A stretch of DNA of 64,000 bases from Halomonadaceae bacterium T82-2 (GCA_001577635.1 LSBP01000008.1:1-64000), one strand, 5' to 3'; counted from the stretch's first letter, positions 12,080 through 24,471 are shown. Numbers and translations: made by a program. The notes: generated by a model not told the origin, from the sequence alone.

Positions 12080-12208
12080 GGGTCTCTCCCTGAGAATAAG
12101 CGGGGTGGGACCGCGCTGGACAGCGGCGGTCGCGTTCCGTGGCAGTGATCGCCTTCAAGATACCCCGTTGCCACATGGGGTCAACCGGATTGGAAAGAGG
12201 GGGAATCC

Positions 12209-13066
12209 ATGGACGAGAGTCTGAACCGGCGCCTGCACGGGCTGCTCGATCGCCTCGAGGCGTGGCTGCCGCCCGCGCCCGAGGCCGCCGACTGGTCGCG
12301 GGACGTGGCCGCGATCTGGCAGCGCCATCCGCTCGGCGGCCAGCTGGTGCCGGTGGCGGCCCGCGATGCCGTGCGCCTCGACGATCTGGTGGGCGTCGAT
12401 CGGCAGCGCGAGGCGCTGCTCGCCAACACGCGCGCCTTCCTGGCCGGCCGCCCGGCCAACCACGCCCTGCTGTGGGGGGCCCGTGGCAGCGGCAAGTCCT
12501 CGATGGTGCGGGCGCTGCTCAACACCCTGGCGCCGGAAGGGCTGCGGCTGATCCAGGTCGACCGTCACGATCTGGCCGGCCTGCCGTCACTGGTGGCGCA
12601 GCTGCGCGATACCGAGCATCGCTTCATCGTCTATTGCGACGACCTGTCGTTCGAGGGTCACGACGACGCCTACAAGGCGCTCAAGAGCGTGCTGGACGGC
12701 ACCCTGACCGGCCCGCCGGAGAACGTGCTGCTGTATGCCACCTCCAACCGTCGCCACCTGCTGCCCGAGTCGCTCGCCGACAACGCCGATACCCGGCTGG
12801 TCGGCGACGAGCTGCACCACGGCGATGCCGTCGAGGAAAAGATCTCGCTGTCGGACCGCTTCGGCCTGTGGCTGGCCTTCCATCCCTTCAACCAGGACTC
12901 CTATCTCGAGGCCTGCCGTCACTGGGTGGCGCACCTGGGCGGGGCGGAGTGCTGGAGCGAGGCGGCCCGGGAGGCGGCATTGCGACACGCCACCCTGCGC
13001 GGGACGCGCAGCGGGCGGGCCGCCTGGCAGTTCGCCTGCCAGTGGGTGGGCAGCGGCGTCGGCTGA
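12209..13066 (+). CDS. DUF815 family AAA-type ATPase
   Basis: A 285-residue P-loop ATPase of unknown cellular role. Walker A GARGSGKSS lies near residue 93 after the LDDLVGVDRQREAL lead-in typical of the family, the Walker B-like IVYCDDLSF lies near 145, and the sensor segment VLLYATSNRRHLLP lies near 178. The EEKISLSDRFGLWLAF stretch is a DUF815 signature. The start ATG is supported by AGAGGGGG upstream. It is a single gene between two minus-strand genes, and nothing nearby suggests a partner. Confidence 0.9.
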   Translation: MDESLNRRLHGLLDRLEAWLPPAPEAADWSRDVAAIWQRHPLGGQLVPVAARDAVRLDDLVGVDRQREALLANTRAFLAGRPANHALLWGARGSGKSSMVRALLNTLAPEGLRLIQVDRHDLAGLPSLVAQLRDTEHRFIVYCDDLSFEGHDDAYKALKSVLDGTLTGPPENVLLYATSNRRHLLPESLADNADTRLVGDELHHGDAVEEKISLSDRFGLWLAFHPFNQDSYLEACRHWVAHLGGAECWSEAAREAALRHATLRGTRSGRAAWQFACQWVGSGVG

Positions 13067-13084
13067 CCCGCGCCCCGGGCGGGG

Positions 13085-14497
13085 TCAGCGCCGGCTGCGG
13101 CGGGCCTCGCGGGTCCGTGCCAGCTGGCGGGCGCGGGCCTTCTCGCGGTCGTTGGCCCCGGCGTTGGGGTCGTAGGGGTTGGCGCCGGAGCGGAACTCGA
13201 AGCGGATCGGCGTGCCACGCACCTTGAGCACCTTGCGGAAGGTGTTGGTCAGGTAGCGCTTGTAGGCCTCGGGCAGCGACGCCGTCTGGTTGCCGTGGAC
13301 GACGATGATCGGCGGGTTGCTGCCGCCCTGGTGAGCCATGCGCAGCTTGATGCGCCGGCCGTTGATCAGCGGCGGCTGGTGCTCGCTGACGGCGTCCTGG
13401 AGGATGGTGGTCAGGCGGTTGGTCGACCAGTGGGCGGTGGCGGCCTTGTAGGCGCGCTCGATCGACGGGTAGAGATCACCCACTGCGGTGCCGTGCAGCG
13501 CCGAGATGAAGTGCAGGTCGGCGTAGTCGGCGAAGCCCAGGCGACGCTTGATCTCGCTGCGCATCTTGTCGCGCTGCTCGCTTTCCAGCCCGTCCCACTT
13601 GTTGACCGCCAGCACCAGTGCCCGCCCGGAGGAGAGCACATAGTCGAGCAGGTGCATGTCCTGTTCCACCAGTCCGCTGCGCGCGTCGAGCACCATGATC
13701 GCCACATGGCACTCCTTGATCGCCTCGAGCGTCTTGATGATCGAGAACTTCTCGGCCACCAGGCTGACGTTCTTGCGCCGGCGCACGCCGGCGGTGTCGA
13801 CCAGCACGTAGGGGCGGCCGCGGCGCTCGTAGGGGATCTCGATGGCGTCGCGGGTGGTGCCGGCCTCGTCGAAGACCACCACGCGCTCCTCGCCGAGCAG
13901 CCGGTTGACCAGCGTCGACTTGCCGACGTTGGGGCGGCCGATCACGCCGATGCGGATGCCCTGGTCGGCGGGGGGGAGGGCGTCCGCGTCCGGGTCGGTG
14001 TCGCGCTCGGGAAAGGGCGCGAGCACCTCGTCGATCAGCGCGGTGACGTTGCGCCCGTGGCTGGCGGCGATGGGACGCGGGTCGCCCAGGCCCAGCCCCC
14101 AGAACTCGGCCATCGCCGAGTGCTCCTCGAGGCCGTCGGTCTTGTTGACCACCAGCCAGGTCTTCTTCTGGTTGACCCGCAGGTGATTGGCGATCGCCTC
14201 GTCGGCGGGAATCAGTCCGCTGCGCGCATCGACCAGGAACAGCACGATGTCCGCCTCGTCGATGGCCAGCAGCGACTGCTCGGCCATGGCGGCGTCGATG
14301 CCCTGCTCGTCGCCGCTGATGCCGCCGGTGTCGATGACGGTGTATTCCTTGCCGCCGAGCTGGCCGTTGCCGTACTTGCGGTCGCGGGTCAGCCCCGGGA
14401 AGTCGGCCACCAGGGCATCGCGCGAGCGGGTCAGGCGATTGAAAAGGGTCGATTTGCCGACATTGGGGCGGCCGACCAGGGCGATCACGGGAGTCAT
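13085..14497 (-). CDS. der: Ribosome assembly GTPase Der (EngA)
   Basis: Essential GTPase of 50S subunit maturation with two tandem G domains and a C-terminal KH-like domain. GRPNVGKST occurs in both G domains (near residues 8 and 180), with DTGG and DTAG G3 motifs and NKTD and NKWD G4 motifs. I chose the ATG at 14497 ([12 protein letters not shown]), giving 470 residues; the frame opens three codons earlier at a TTG that extends beyond the family start. It heads away from bamB, with which it is conserved in order. Confidence 0.96.
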   Translation of the reverse strand: MTPVIALVGRPNVGKSTLFNRLTRSRDALVADFPGLTRDRKYGNGQLGGKEYTVIDTGGISGDEQGIDAAMAEQSLLAIDEADIVLFLVDARSGLIPADEAIANHLRVNQKKTWLVVNKTDGLEEHSAMAEFWGLGLGDPRPIAASHGRNVTALIDEVLAPFPERDTDPDADALPPADQGIRIGVIGRPNVGKSTLVNRLLGEERVVVFDEAGTTRDAIEIPYERRGRPYVLVDTAGVRRRKNVSLVAEKFSIIKTLEAIKECHVAIMVLDARSGLVEQDMHLLDYVLSSGRALVLAVNKWDGLESEQRDKMRSEIKRRLGFADYADLHFISALHGTAVGDLYPSIERAYKAATAHWSTNRLTTILQDAVSEHQPPLINGRRIKLRMAHQGGSNPPIIVVHGNQTASLPEAYKRYLTNTFRKVLKVRGTPIRFEFRSGANPYDPNAGANDREKARARQLARTREARRSRR

Positions 14498-14806
14498 GGG
14501 AGTCAACGAGCCGGAGTTCAGAAACGGAATTTCGCACTACCCCGGGCGGGGTGCGCGGTCAGGGAGGCTGATTCTAGCATTACCCGGGCGGGGCGCCCAA
14601 TGTTCAATGGAAGTCCAGCGCGAATGCCCGACCGACTCGCGCGGGGCGGTTCCGGCGGCAGGTCGCGGCGGGGGCGCTGTGGACCCTTCCCTGGGCGCTA
14701 CCTCGGCCCTCCCTGGGCCGAGGACCCCCTCTGCGACCTGTCCCCCGGAGCCCCTTGCGATATGAAACGGGGCTGTCTCTGGAGGGCGGCGGCGCTGACG
14801 TGCGGC
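14498..14806. other. Spacer between der and bamB
   Basis: 309 bases with no credible gene. On the minus strand an extended -10 TGCTAGAAT (14571-14579) with a TTGGGC 18 bases upstream could be the der promoter. A 9-bp inverted repeat CCTCGGCCC (14701-14709) and GGGCCGAGG (14715-14723) lies downstream of bamB but has no T run, so it is at most a weak terminator. Confidence 0.5.
14571..14600 (-). promoter_or_regulatory. Candidate promoter for der
   Basis: Minus strand: TTGGGC (14595-14600), 18-base spacer, TAGAAT (14571-14576) preceded by TGC, an extended -10. It lies about 75 bases before the der ATG. Confidence 0.45.
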
Positions 14807-15958
14807 TTACTGGCCGTCCTGGAGGCGGTAGGCGGCGAGGTCGCCGTCGTTGTCCATCACGTAGAGCTGCTTGCCATCGCTGAGCGGGGTCAGGCTGATG
14901 CCGTCGCCGAGCTCGGTGCGGCCGACCAGCTTGCCGCTTTCGGCGTCGAGCAGGTGCACGTAGCCGGCGTAGTCGCCCACGGCCAGGCGGCCGTCGATGA
15001 AGGCCGGCGCGGTCAGGCTGCGGCCCTCGAGAGCGTCGCTTTCCCACATTACCCGCCCGGAACGGGCGTCGAGGGCCAGCACGTGGCTGTCCTCGTTGAC
15101 CGTGAACAGGAAGTCGCCGATCAGCAGCGGGCTCAGGTAGCTGGAGGCGTCATGCTCCCAGAGGATCTTGCCGGTGGTGGCCTGCAGGGCCAGCAGGCGG
15201 CCGTTGTAGCTGGTGACGTAGAGCCGGCCGTCGGAGGTGAGCAGCGGCTGACCGTCGAGGTCCACCAGGCGGTCCACCTCGGTGCGGCCCTTGGGAACGG
15301 CGACACGCATGTCCCACAGCGGCTGGCCGCTGCGGTTGTCGAGCGTCACCAGGCGGCCGTTGGCAAAGCCGGCGAAGCTGACCTGGTTGATCACCCGCGG
15401 CGTGCCGGTGCCGCGCAGGGTCAGCGCCGGCTGACTGCTGGTGTAGACCCACTGTTCCTTGCCGGTGGCGCGGTCGAGCGCGGTCACCGCACCGTCGACG
15501 CTCTGCACCACCAGCAGGTCGCGGTTGGCCTGCGGCGCGGCGAGTACTTCGCTGGATACCCGCGAGCGCCAGACGACACTGCCGTCGGCCTGGTCGAGAG
15601 CCAGCACCTCGCCGTTGCGGGTGCCCAGGTAGATGCGATCGGCGACGGCGGTGAGGCCGCTGGAGACCGGCGTGTCGAGGGTCACTTGCCACTGCGTCTT
15701 GCCGGAGGCGGTGTCGATGGCCCGCAGCAGGCCCGACTGGTCGGCGGCGAACAGCCGGTCCTGGTCGATGGCCGGGGTGATCGGGTAGCGGGCTATGCCC
15801 AGCCCGTCACCGATCGACTGGTCCCACTGCATCTGCAGGTCGGCCTGGCGGTCGATGTCGGTCAGTGGCTTGGGCGGGTACTCGGGCTCGACGTTCCCCG
15901 AGCAGCCCGCCAGCAGCGAGAGCAGCAGGGCCGGGGCGAGCAGCTGGACGAGTTTCAT
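14807..15958 (-). CDS. bamB: Outer membrane assembly lipoprotein BamB
   Basis: Lipoprotein of the BAM complex that folds beta-barrels into the outer membrane. The N-terminal signal peptide ends in lipobox LLAGCSG (Cys19). The rest, to 383 residues, is a series of PQQ-type repeats with the recurring pattern of alternating A-x-D-x-x-x-G-x-x-x-W (for example AIDTASGKTQW, ALDQADGSVVW, ALDRATGKEQW, ALDARSGRVMW) that build an eight-bladed propeller. The start overlaps the yfgM stop by 4 bp, so the two are coupled, as in many gammaproteobacteria. Confidence 0.95.
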   Translation of the reverse strand: MKLVQLLAPALLLSLLAGCSGNVEPEYPPKPLTDIDRQADLQMQWDQSIGDGLGIARYPITPAIDQDRLFAADQSGLLRAIDTASGKTQWQVTLDTPVSSGLTAVADRIYLGTRNGEVLALDQADGSVVWRSRVSSEVLAAPQANRDLLVVQSVDGAVTALDRATGKEQWVYTSSQPALTLRGTGTPRVINQVSFAGFANGRLVTLDNRSGQPLWDMRVAVPKGRTEVDRLVDLDGQPLLTSDGRLYVTSYNGRLLALQATTGKILWEHDASSYLSPLLIGDFLFTVNEDSHVLALDARSGRVMWESDALEGRSLTAPAFIDGRLAVGDYAGYVHLLDAESGKLVGRTELGDGISLTPLSDGKQLYVMDNDGDLAAYRLQDGQ

Positions 15959-16614
15959 AGCGTGGCATCCTCCGCGCCGAGATTGTCGAGCTTGAGCTGG
16001 GCGCCGAATACCGGCTGACCCTGCTCGCGGGACAGGTCGAGCGCCTTCCGGTAGGCGGTGCGTGCCTCATCGTTGCGATCCATGGCCACCAGGGCGTCGC
16101 CCCGGGTCATGGCCTGCGAGGCACCCAGCGTGTCGGGGACGCCGGCGTCGAGGGTATCGAGCGCGGCCTGCGGGTGGCCGTCGGCGACCTGGATGCGGGC
16201 CAGACGCAGGCGGGCCAGCCCCTTCAGGTAGGCATCGTCGCTGGTGTCGATCACGTTCGACAGGGCCTGCCGGGCGCCGGCGAGGTCGCCGTCGGCGACT
16301 TCCAGGCGCGCCTGGATCAGCGCGGCCAGGTCGGCGTAGAGCGTGCCGCCGTGCTCGTTGCGCAGCGTGCCGATCAGTTCGTCGGCGCGCGCGATGGTCT
16401 TGTCGTCTAGGGTGTCCTGGCCAGCCAGCCCCAGCAGTTCCTGGTAGCTTGCCGAGGCGGCAGCGGCCTGGTTGTGCTGATAGCGTTCCCAGGCCTTCCA
16501 GCCGACGACCGCGGCCACCGCGACGGCCACGCCGAGAATCAGCGACTTGCCGTTGTCCTTCCACCAGCGCTTGATGGCGTCCAGCTGTTCTTCTTCGCTT
16601 CTAAGCTCGGCCAC
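15955..16614 (-). CDS. yfgM: YfgM-type TPR membrane protein
   Basis: Ancillary inner-membrane protein linked in E. coli to the SecYEG translocon and periplasmic chaperones. The 219 residues have a cytoplasmic N-terminus (EEEQLDAIKRWWKDNGK), one membrane segment at about 24-43 (LILGVAVAVAAVVGWKAWERY) and a periplasmic TPR-like helical region. The position between hisS and bamB is conserved. The start ATG fits the family, and the stop overlaps the bamB start. Confidence 0.92.
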   Translation of the reverse strand: MAELRSEEEQLDAIKRWWKDNGKSLILGVAVAVAAVVGWKAWERYQHNQAAAASASYQELLGLAGQDTLDDKTIARADELIGTLRNEHGGTLYADLAALIQARLEVADGDLAGARQALSNVIDTSDDAYLKGLARLRLARIQVADGHPQAALDTLDAGVPDTLGASQAMTRGDALVAMDRNDEARTAYRKALDLSREQGQPVFGAQLKLDNLGAEDATL

Positions 16615-16673
16615 CGATGGCCCCTCCTATGCCGTGAGGTCCCGTGCCGGGGGCTCGGGACTTTATTTCAGTC

Positions 16674-17954
<1,281 letters not shown>

Positions 17955-17977
17955 CGAAACGAATCTCCTGAAGCAAT

Positions 17978-19093
17978 TCAGCCCTCGCGGGCGATGGTGT
18001 TCTGCTCGGCCTGTTCCTTCTCGCGCACCTTGTCGCGGATCAGCCGTTCCAGATCATCGACCAGATGGTCGTTGCGCAGCTTGGAGGCCGGCTTGCCGTC
18101 GATATAGACGAGGTTGGCGGGGCTGCCGCCGGTCAGGCCGATGTCGCTTTCCTTGGCTTCGCCCGGGCCGTTGACCACACAGCCGATCACCGAGACGTCG
18201 AGCGGCGTCATGACGTCGTCGAGGCGCTCCTCGAGGGCGTTCATGGTGCCGATCACGTCGAAGTTCTGGCGCGAGCAGCTGGGGCAGGCGACGAAGTTGA
18301 TGCCCTTGGCGCGCAGGCGCAGGCTCTTGAGCATGTCGTAGCCGACCTTGACCTCCTCGACCGGATCGGCGGCCAGCGACACGCGGATGGTGTCGCCGAT
18401 GCCGTCCATCAGCAGCATGCCCAGCCCGATCGACGACTTGACGGTGCCCGAGCGCAGGCCGCCGGCCTCGGTGATTCCCAGGTGCAGCGGCTGCTCGATG
18501 CGTGCGGCCAGGTCGCGATAGGCGGCGACCGCCATGAACACGTCGGAGGCCTTGACGCTGACCTTGAAGTCGGGGAAGTCGAGGCGCTCCAGGTGGTCGA
18601 TGTGGCGCATGGCGGACTCGACCAGCGCCTCGGGCGTGGGCTCGCCGTATTTCTTCTGCAGGTCCTTTTCCAGTGACCCGGCGTTGACGCCGATGCGGAT
18701 GGGGATGCCCCGCTCGCGGGCGGCGTCCACCACGGCGCGCACCCGGTCCTCGCGGCCGATGTTGCCGGGGTTGATGCGCAGGCAGTCGACGCCGAGTTCG
18801 GCGACACGCAGGGCGATCTTGTAGTCGAAGTGGATGTCGGCGACCAGTGGCACCGGCGAGCCGGCCTTGATGCGGCCGAACGCCTCGGCGGCGTCCATGG
18901 TCGGCACCGAGACGCGCACGATATCGGCGCCGGCCTGAGCGAGGCGCTGAATCTGGGCGAGCGTGGCCTCGACGTCGAGCGTGTCGGTGTTGGTCATGCT
19001 CTGTACGGAGATAGGCGCACCGCCGCCCACCGGCACGGAGCCGACATGAATCTGGCGCGACTGGCGCCGCTTGATCGGGGATTGCGCGTGCAT
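17978..19093 (-). CDS. ispG: 4-hydroxy-3-methylbut-2-enyl diphosphate synthase IspG
   Basis: Penultimate enzyme of the MEP isoprenoid pathway, reducing methylerythritol cyclodiphosphate to HMBPP with a [4Fe-4S] cluster. The 371-residue protein has the TIM-barrel N-terminus ([19 protein letters not shown]) and the cluster cysteines in [11 protein letters not shown] and [10 protein letters not shown]. As an iron-sulfur enzyme it depends on an assembly machinery that is only partly encoded in the isc cluster nearby. It lies between rodZ and hisS in conserved order. Confidence 0.97.
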   Translation of the reverse strand: MHAQSPIKRRQSRQIHVGSVPVGGGAPISVQSMTNTDTLDVEATLAQIQRLAQAGADIVRVSVPTMDAAEAFGRIKAGSPVPLVADIHFDYKIALRVAELGVDCLRINPGNIGREDRVRAVVDAARERGIPIRIGVNAGSLEKDLQKKYGEPTPEALVESAMRHIDHLERLDFPDFKVSVKASDVFMAVAAYRDLAARIEQPLHLGITEAGGLRSGTVKSSIGLGMLLMDGIGDTIRVSLAADPVEEVKVGYDMLKSLRLRAKGINFVACPSCSRQNFDVIGTMNALEERLDDVMTPLDVSVIGCVVNGPGEAKESDIGLTGGSPANLVYIDGKPASKLRNDHLVDDLERLIRDKVREKEQAEQNTIAREG

Positions 19094-19111
19094 CGCGGAG
19101 TCCTCTCCCAG

Positions 19112-20200
19112 TTATTCGCCCAGGGTGAATCGGGCGACATTGTTGCCGCCGGTGTGGGCGCCGAGGTCGACGGCCTTGCCGCGCCAGGTCAGCTCGACGC
19201 CGCTGGCGTTGCCGATGGTCATCCGGAACGGCGGCTGGCCCTCGACCGTGGTCTGACTACCGGCGGGCTGCAGACCGACCAGGATGCGCTGGTCGTTGGC
19301 ATCGTAGATCTCGGTCCATGACTGTTCGTTGAAGGTGAAGGCCAGGCGCCGGGTGTTGTCGGCGGCCGGCGTATTGTCTTCGGCGGTGGCCGTCGTGTCG
19401 GCTGTGGCGCTCGCGGCCTCCGGAGCGTCGGTGGTCGTCGCTGTGTCGCTGTCGGCAGGCGCAGCGTCGGTGGCCGCGGTATCCGAGGACGTACCGGCTG
19501 TTTCCGGCGTGCCGGTCTTGTCCGCCGTGGTGGCCGCGGTGGTGTCGCCGGTCGTTGCGGCGTCGTCCGCGGCCGGCTGGGTGCCACCGGAAGCCGGTGC
19601 ATCGGCGGCCTTCGCCTGACTGTCGGCGGGCAGCGGCGGCAACTCGGTGGCGCCGTCCGCTGTTGCACCGTCCGCGGCGTCGCTGTCGGCTTCGGCCGGC
19701 TCACCGCTCAGGGCCGTCGCGGCGGCCTCGTCGCCGCCTCCCAGGCCCAGCAGGTCGTTGCCGTTGCGGCTCTGCCACCACAGCAGCGACAGGCCGATCA
19801 GGCCGACGATCACCAGCAGGGTGAACAGTTTGAAGACCCAGGCGCCGAGGCGCGACGGCGGGCGGGAGGCATGCACCGGGGTGATCTTGCGCTCGATGTC
19901 GCTGCGGGTGTCGCCGTGCTGGCGATTGTAGGCGCCTACCACGTCGGCCTCGTCGATGCCCATCAGGCGCGCATAGGCCCGCAGGTAGCCGCGCCGATAG
20001 GCGGCGACGGGAATCTCGTCGTAGCGATCGGCCTCCAGGCCGCTGACCACGGCGGGGCGCAGGTTGAGCTGGGCGGCCACTTCGTCGATGGAGAGGCCCT
20101 GATTCTCGCGTTCGCGGCGCAGCACTTGGCCCGGCGATTCCGATGCCGTGCCGACGGCGGGGTCAAGACTGGCTTCCTGTCGCTGTTGTGTTTCGCTCAT
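19112..20200 (-). CDS. rodZ: Cell-shape protein RodZ
   Basis: Links MreB filaments to the membrane for rod morphology. The domains in its 362 residues are a cytoplasmic Xre-type helix-turn-helix (about 25-95, LRRERENQGLSIDEVAAQLN), one transmembrane segment at about 137-157, a long low-complexity linker rich in Ala, Thr and Asp (about 175-275), and a periplasmic beta domain (DUF4115) ending in GNNVARFTLGE. The linker is made of repeated short A/T/D stretches and is probably disordered. It precedes ispG by 18 bp. Confidence 0.94.
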   Translation of the reverse strand: MSETQQRQEASLDPAVGTASESPGQVLRRERENQGLSIDEVAAQLNLRPAVVSGLEADRYDEIPVAAYRRGYLRAYARLMGIDEADVVGAYNRQHGDTRSDIERKITPVHASRPPSRLGAWVFKLFTLLVIVGLIGLSLLWWQSRNGNDLLGLGGGDEAAATALSGEPAEADSDAADGATADGATELPPLPADSQAKAADAPASGGTQPAADDAATTGDTTAATTADKTGTPETAGTSSDTAATDAAPADSDTATTTDAPEAASATADTTATAEDNTPAADNTRRLAFTFNEQSWTEIYDANDQRILVGLQPAGSQTTVEGQPPFRMTIGNASGVELTWRGKAVDLGAHTGGNNVARFTLGE

Positions 20201-20225
20201 GACTGAGCCGTCCTCTCGATTGGGG

Positions 20226-20975
20226 TCAGGGGTCGCGCCGGGAGGCGTTGAGCTGGCGTGAATAGAAAGCGGCGGTGGCGGCGTCCCCGCGAGCGCTGGC
20301 GATCTGCTCGGCCAGTCGCAGGCTCTCCGGGGTGGTGCCGGCCAGCCGGATGAAGCGTTGCAGCGCCTCCCAGGCGCGGGTGTCCTCGCCCTGGTCGTGC
20401 AGGGCGCCGGCGAGTGCCAGGTAACTGGGTGCGTAACGCGGGTCGATCGTCTGGGCCTTGTTCAGGCTCTGCAGGGCGGCGTCGGCCCGGCCGAGCCGGC
20501 GCTGGCAGCGTCCCAGGTTGGTGAACAGCTGGGCCCGGTTGTCGTAGTGGATATCCTGCGTGGCGCGTTCGAGCTGGTCGCAGGCCGCGGCGGTTTCACC
20601 CCGGGCGTAGAGAAAGGCCGCATAGTTGTTGCGCCCCCGGGTGAAATCGGGTGCCACATCCAGGGCGCGCTTGAAGAAGCGGCGGGCGAGCTCGGGCTCG
20701 CCCTGGCGCTGGTAGAGCAGGGCACTGGCCTGCAGGGCGTCGGGGTCGTCGGGAGCGATCGACAGGGCCTTGTCCAGCTTGCGACGGGCCCGGGGCAGAT
20801 TGCCCTTCTGCATGTACTCGAGCCCCATCGTCACATTGAGCTCGGCCGCCTGGCTCGGGTCGGCCCCGCTCTGCAGCCCGGCCGGTGCGGACGTGGCGCA
20901 GCCGGACAGCCAGAGCATGCCGCACAGTGCGGCACCCAGCAGGGGGACGAAGGACGAGCGTTGGCGACGAATCAT
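20226..20975 (-). CDS. pilF: Type IV pilus biogenesis lipoprotein PilF/PilW
   Basis: Pilotin-type TPR lipoprotein required in Pseudomonas for outer-membrane localisation and multimerisation of the PilQ secretin. The 249-residue product starts at the ATG at 20975, directly preceded by GAGGAG; a longer frame to 21065 is rejected. The signal peptide ends in lipobox LSGC (Cys25). Successive TPR units cover about residues 45-240 (for example MGLEYMQKGNLPRARRKL and ALLYQRQGEPELARRFF). It is placed between rlmN and rodZ as in Pseudomonas. Confidence 0.9.
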   Translation of the reverse strand: MIRRQRSSFVPLLGAALCGMLWLSGCATSAPAGLQSGADPSQAAELNVTMGLEYMQKGNLPRARRKLDKALSIAPDDPDALQASALLYQRQGEPELARRFFKRALDVAPDFTRGRNNYAAFLYARGETAAACDQLERATQDIHYDNRAQLFTNLGRCQRRLGRADAALQSLNKAQTIDPRYAPSYLALAGALHDQGEDTRAWEALQRFIRLAGTTPESLRLAEQIASARGDAATAAFYSRQLNASRRDP

Positions 20976-21121
20976 GCACTCCTCTCGACAGTGGCGGGCC
21001 CGGCTCGCGATGGCCCTCGTCGAATCAATGGTATAGGGGATGACGATACTGGGCCGACCCGCCATGAAAAGGCGTACTCATAAAAGCGCCGTGACCGGTT
21101 GAAGTCAAGGACGCCACCGGG

Positions 21122-22249
21122 TCAGTCGGCATCCAGCTGGATCGACTGGATGTAGCGTTCGTGACGGCGCGTGCGGTCCTTGACCCGGCCGACCAGCTGG
21201 CCGCAGGCGGCATCGATGTCGTCACCGCGGGTGCTGCGAATCGGGGCCGTGTAGCCGAGCTCGTAGAGCCACTGCTGGAAGCGCATGGTCTGGTTGCGCG
21301 AGGGCTTCTCGTAGCCCGAGTGCGGGAACGGGTTGAACGGGATCAGGTTGATCTTGCACGGCAGCTCGTCGAGCAGCGCGGCGAGCTGGTCGGCGTGCTC
21401 GCGCTGGTCGTTGACGTCCTTGATCAGCGTGTACTCGATGGTGATCAGGCGCGTGTCGTCACACTTGGCCAGGTAGCGCTGGCAGGCGTCGAGCAGGGTG
21501 CGGATGTCGTACTTGCGATTGAGCGGCACCAGCTCGTTGCGCAACTCGTCGTTGGCGGCGTGCAGCGAGATCGCCAGGCTCACGTCGATCTCGTCGCCGA
21601 GCTTGTCGATCATCGGCACCACGCCGGAGGTCGACAGCGTCACGCGGCGCTTGGAGAGGCCGTAGCCGTTGTCGTCGAGCATCAGCTTCATCGCCGGCAC
21701 GACGTTGTCGTAGTTGAGCAGCGGCTCGCCCATGCCCATCATCACCACGTTGGTGACCGGGCGGTTGGCGGTGTCGCGGCGCGGGCCGACGCTGCGCTGG
21801 GCGACCCACACCTGGCCGATGATCTCGGCGGCGGTGAGGTTGCGCTGGAAGCCCTGCTTGCCGGTGGAACAGAAGCTGCAGTCCAGCGAGCAGCCCACCT
21901 GGGAGGAAACACAGAGCGTGCGGCGATTGCCGTTCTCGGACGGAATCAGCACGGTCTCGACGTAGCTGCCGTCCTCGACCTCGAGCACCCACTTGCGCGT
22001 CCCGTCGCTCGACGTGCCTTCGTAGACCACGCCGGGGCCGCGGATCTCGGCCACCTCGGCCAGGCGCGCACGCAGGGCCTTGGAGAGGTTGGTCATGGCC
22101 TCGAAATCGTCGCAGCCCTCGTGGTGAATCCACTTCATCACCTGGCTGGCGCGAAACTTCTTCTCGCCGATCGAGATGAAGAAGGCTTCCATCTGCTCGC
22201 GGGACAGACCGAGCAGGTTGGTCAGGGGGGTATGGGTGGTGGCGGTCAT
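21122..22249 (-). CDS. rlmN: 23S rRNA/tRNA adenine-C2 methyltransferase RlmN
   Basis: Radical SAM enzyme that methylates A2503 of 23S rRNA and A37 of some tRNAs. The cluster motif CSLDCSFC lies near residue 125, [14 protein letters not shown] near 178, and the C-terminal catalytic cysteine is in DIDAACGQL near 355. The ATG at 22249 gives 375 residues; a TTG three codons upstream is less likely. It lies in the conserved ndk-rlmN-pilF-rodZ order. Confidence 0.96.
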   Translation of the reverse strand: MTATTHTPLTNLLGLSREQMEAFFISIGEKKFRASQVMKWIHHEGCDDFEAMTNLSKALRARLAEVAEIRGPGVVYEGTSSDGTRKWVLEVEDGSYVETVLIPSENGNRRTLCVSSQVGCSLDCSFCSTGKQGFQRNLTAAEIIGQVWVAQRSVGPRRDTANRPVTNVVMMGMGEPLLNYDNVVPAMKLMLDDNGYGLSKRRVTLSTSGVVPMIDKLGDEIDVSLAISLHAANDELRNELVPLNRKYDIRTLLDACQRYLAKCDDTRLITIEYTLIKDVNDQREHADQLAALLDELPCKINLIPFNPFPHSGYEKPSRNQTMRFQQWLYELGYTAPIRSTRGDDIDAACGQLVGRVKDRTRRHERYIQSIQLDAD

Positions 22250-22328
22250 GATGGTCAACCGATGGTCGGAGGGCTGTCAGGCACGGCCCGGCGTGGCGGG
22301 CGGGAGCCGTGCGGCTCCCGCTCAGGGT

Positions 22329-22754
<426 letters not shown>

Positions 22755-22912
22755 GCAGGGTTCTCCGTGAAATCGAGTGCTTGGATACGGCTGCGCGCCG
22801 CTGTCGTGGCGGCGCGCAGGGTCGCGGTTCGGCCGCGGCAGGCGGCCGGGCGGAAAAGCGCCTGATTATAGCGGCTCGGGCGGGGTCTTGACACCCCGCA
22901 GGCCGCGCGTGC

Positions 22913-23239
22913 TCACACGCTGAAGCTCTCGCCGCAGCCGCACTGGTCCTTGACGTTGGGGTTGTTGAAGCGAAAGTAGCGATTGAGCCCTTCGTTGACG
23001 TAGTCGACTTCACTGCCGTCGAGCATCTCCAGGGCGTCGGGGGCCACGTAGACCGTGGCGCCGTGGGCCTCGAAGGGCACGTCGTCGTCGATCGCCTGAT
23101 CGGCGAAGTCCAGCACGTAGCTGTAGCCGGAGCAACCGCTGGGCTTGACGCTCACGCGCAGCCCCAGGCCGTGGCCGCGCTCGCCGAGCACGTGGCGGAT
23201 CTGGTCGGCGGCGGCGGGGGTGATCGAAAGGTTCGCCAT
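22913..23239 (-). CDS. iscA: Iron-sulfur carrier protein IscA
   Basis: A-type carrier that delivers Fe-S clusters to target enzymes. The 108 residues include the three invariant cysteines, one in PSGCSGYSY and two in the CGCGESF tail. I chose the ATG at 23239 ([15 protein letters not shown]), which follows a clear AGGAGGAG site. It lies 40 bp downstream of iscS with no iscU between them, contrary to the usual iscRSUA order. Confidence 0.93.
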   Translation of the reverse strand: MANLSITPAAADQIRHVLGERGHGLGLRVSVKPSGCSGYSYVLDFADQAIDDDVPFEAHGATVYVAPDALEMLDGSEVDYVNEGLNRYFRFNNPNVKDQCGCGESFSV

Positions 23240-23279
23240 GGAAACTCCTCCTGACTGCGAATCGGCGGCCGAGTCGGCG

Positions 23280-24428
23280 TCAACCGCGCAAGGTGGTAAT
23301 GGCATGACGGATATCGGCGATGGCCGCATCGATCTCCGCCTCGGTGGTGAAACGCCCGAAACTGAAGCGCAGCGCCGTCAGGGCGCGCGACCGGGGCACA
23401 CCGATGCCCTGCAGGACATAGGATGGCTCGACGCTTGCCGAATTGCAGGCCGAGCCGGTGGATACCGCGATGCCGCGCAGGGCCATGAGCAGCGATTCGC
23501 CATCGACGCCGTCGAAGGACAGATTGACGATATTGGGCACGGCCACGGTGACATCGGTGTTGCGGTGCACGCCCTCGAGATCGTCGAGCCCGGCGAGGAA
23601 GCGCTCGGCCAGCGCGGCGATGCGGGTCTGGTCGGCCTCGCCCTCGCTCTCGGCGAGCACGAAGGCCTCGCCCATGCCGGCGATCTGGTGGGTGGGCAGG
23701 GTGCCGGAGCGCATGCCGCGCTCGTGACCGCCGCCGTGGATCAGCGCCTCGAGGCGGATGTCCGGACTGCGTTTGACGTAGAGAGCGCCGACTCCCTTGG
23801 GGCCGTAGACCTTGTGGCCGGACAGCGACATCAGGTCGATGCCCAGCTCGACGACGTCCAGCGGAATCCGGCCCACCGCCTGGGCGGCGTCGACATGGAA
23901 GACCGCGTCGCGGGCATGCACCACCGCCGACAGCGCGGCAAGGTCGTTGATGCTGCCGAGCTCGTTGTTGACCGCCATCAGCGACACCAGCACGGTGTCG
24001 TCGCGCATCGCCGCGGCCAGTCGGGCGGGGGCGATGCGGCCGTCATGGCCGGGCTCGAGCCAGGTGACCTCGAAGCCCTCGGCCTCCAGGGCGCGGGCGG
24101 TATCGATGATCGCCTTGTGCTCGATGGTGGAGGTCACCAGGTGCATGCCCCGGGCGCGGTTGGCGCGCATGAAACCGATCAGCGCCAGGTTGTCGGCCTC
24201 GGTGGCGCCGGAGGTCCAGACGATCTCGCGCGGGTCGGCGCCGATCAGGTCGGCGACCTGGCGGCGGGCGCCTTCCACGACCTGCTCGGCCTGCCAGCCG
24301 GGCATGTGGCTGCGCGAGGCCGGGTTGGCGAAGATCCCGTCCAGGGTCAGATGGCGCGCCATGACCTCGGCGACGCGAGGGTCGACCGGCGTGGTGGCAG
24401 CGTAGTCCAGGTAGATCGGTGCGTTCAT
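23280..24428 (-). CDS. iscS: Cysteine desulfurase IscS, lacking the C-terminal tail
   Basis: PLP enzyme that takes sulfur from cysteine to form a persulfide for Fe-S clusters and thiolated tRNA. It is highly similar to E. coli IscS, with [15 protein letters not shown] (PLP-binding Lys), [14 protein letters not shown] and the persulfide Cys in [17 protein letters not shown]. At 382 residues it is about 22 shorter than E. coli IscS. It ends at AITTLRG, exactly where the E. coli protein continues with the tail implicated in IscU contact. The truncation coincides with absence of iscU downstream. Confidence 0.93.
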   Translation of the reverse strand: MNAPIYLDYAATTPVDPRVAEVMARHLTLDGIFANPASRSHMPGWQAEQVVEGARRQVADLIGADPREIVWTSGATEADNLALIGFMRANRARGMHLVTSTIEHKAIIDTARALEAEGFEVTWLEPGHDGRIAPARLAAAMRDDTVLVSLMAVNNELGSINDLAALSAVVHARDAVFHVDAAQAVGRIPLDVVELGIDLMSLSGHKVYGPKGVGALYVKRSPDIRLEALIHGGGHERGMRSGTLPTHQIAGMGEAFVLAESEGEADQTRIAALAERFLAGLDDLEGVHRNTDVTVAVPNIVNLSFDGVDGESLLMALRGIAVSTGSACNSASVEPSYVLQGIGVPRSRALTALRFSFGRFTTEAEIDAAIADIRHAITTLRG

Positions 24429-24471
24429 GGCTCTCTGCGTGACGGCGAGGCCGGCGGGCTGCGGCCGGTCC

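Noticed and set aside
14701-14723. Hairpin CCTCGGCCC/GGGCCGAGG as a bamB terminator
   Set aside because: Good stem but no T run on either strand; kept only as a note in the spacer entry.
13295-16018. 907-codon plus-strand open frame
   Set aside because: Lies antisense to der and bamB, which have full family motifs. Its translation is repetitive in G, V, D, H and Q, typical of the antisense frame of high-GC genes.
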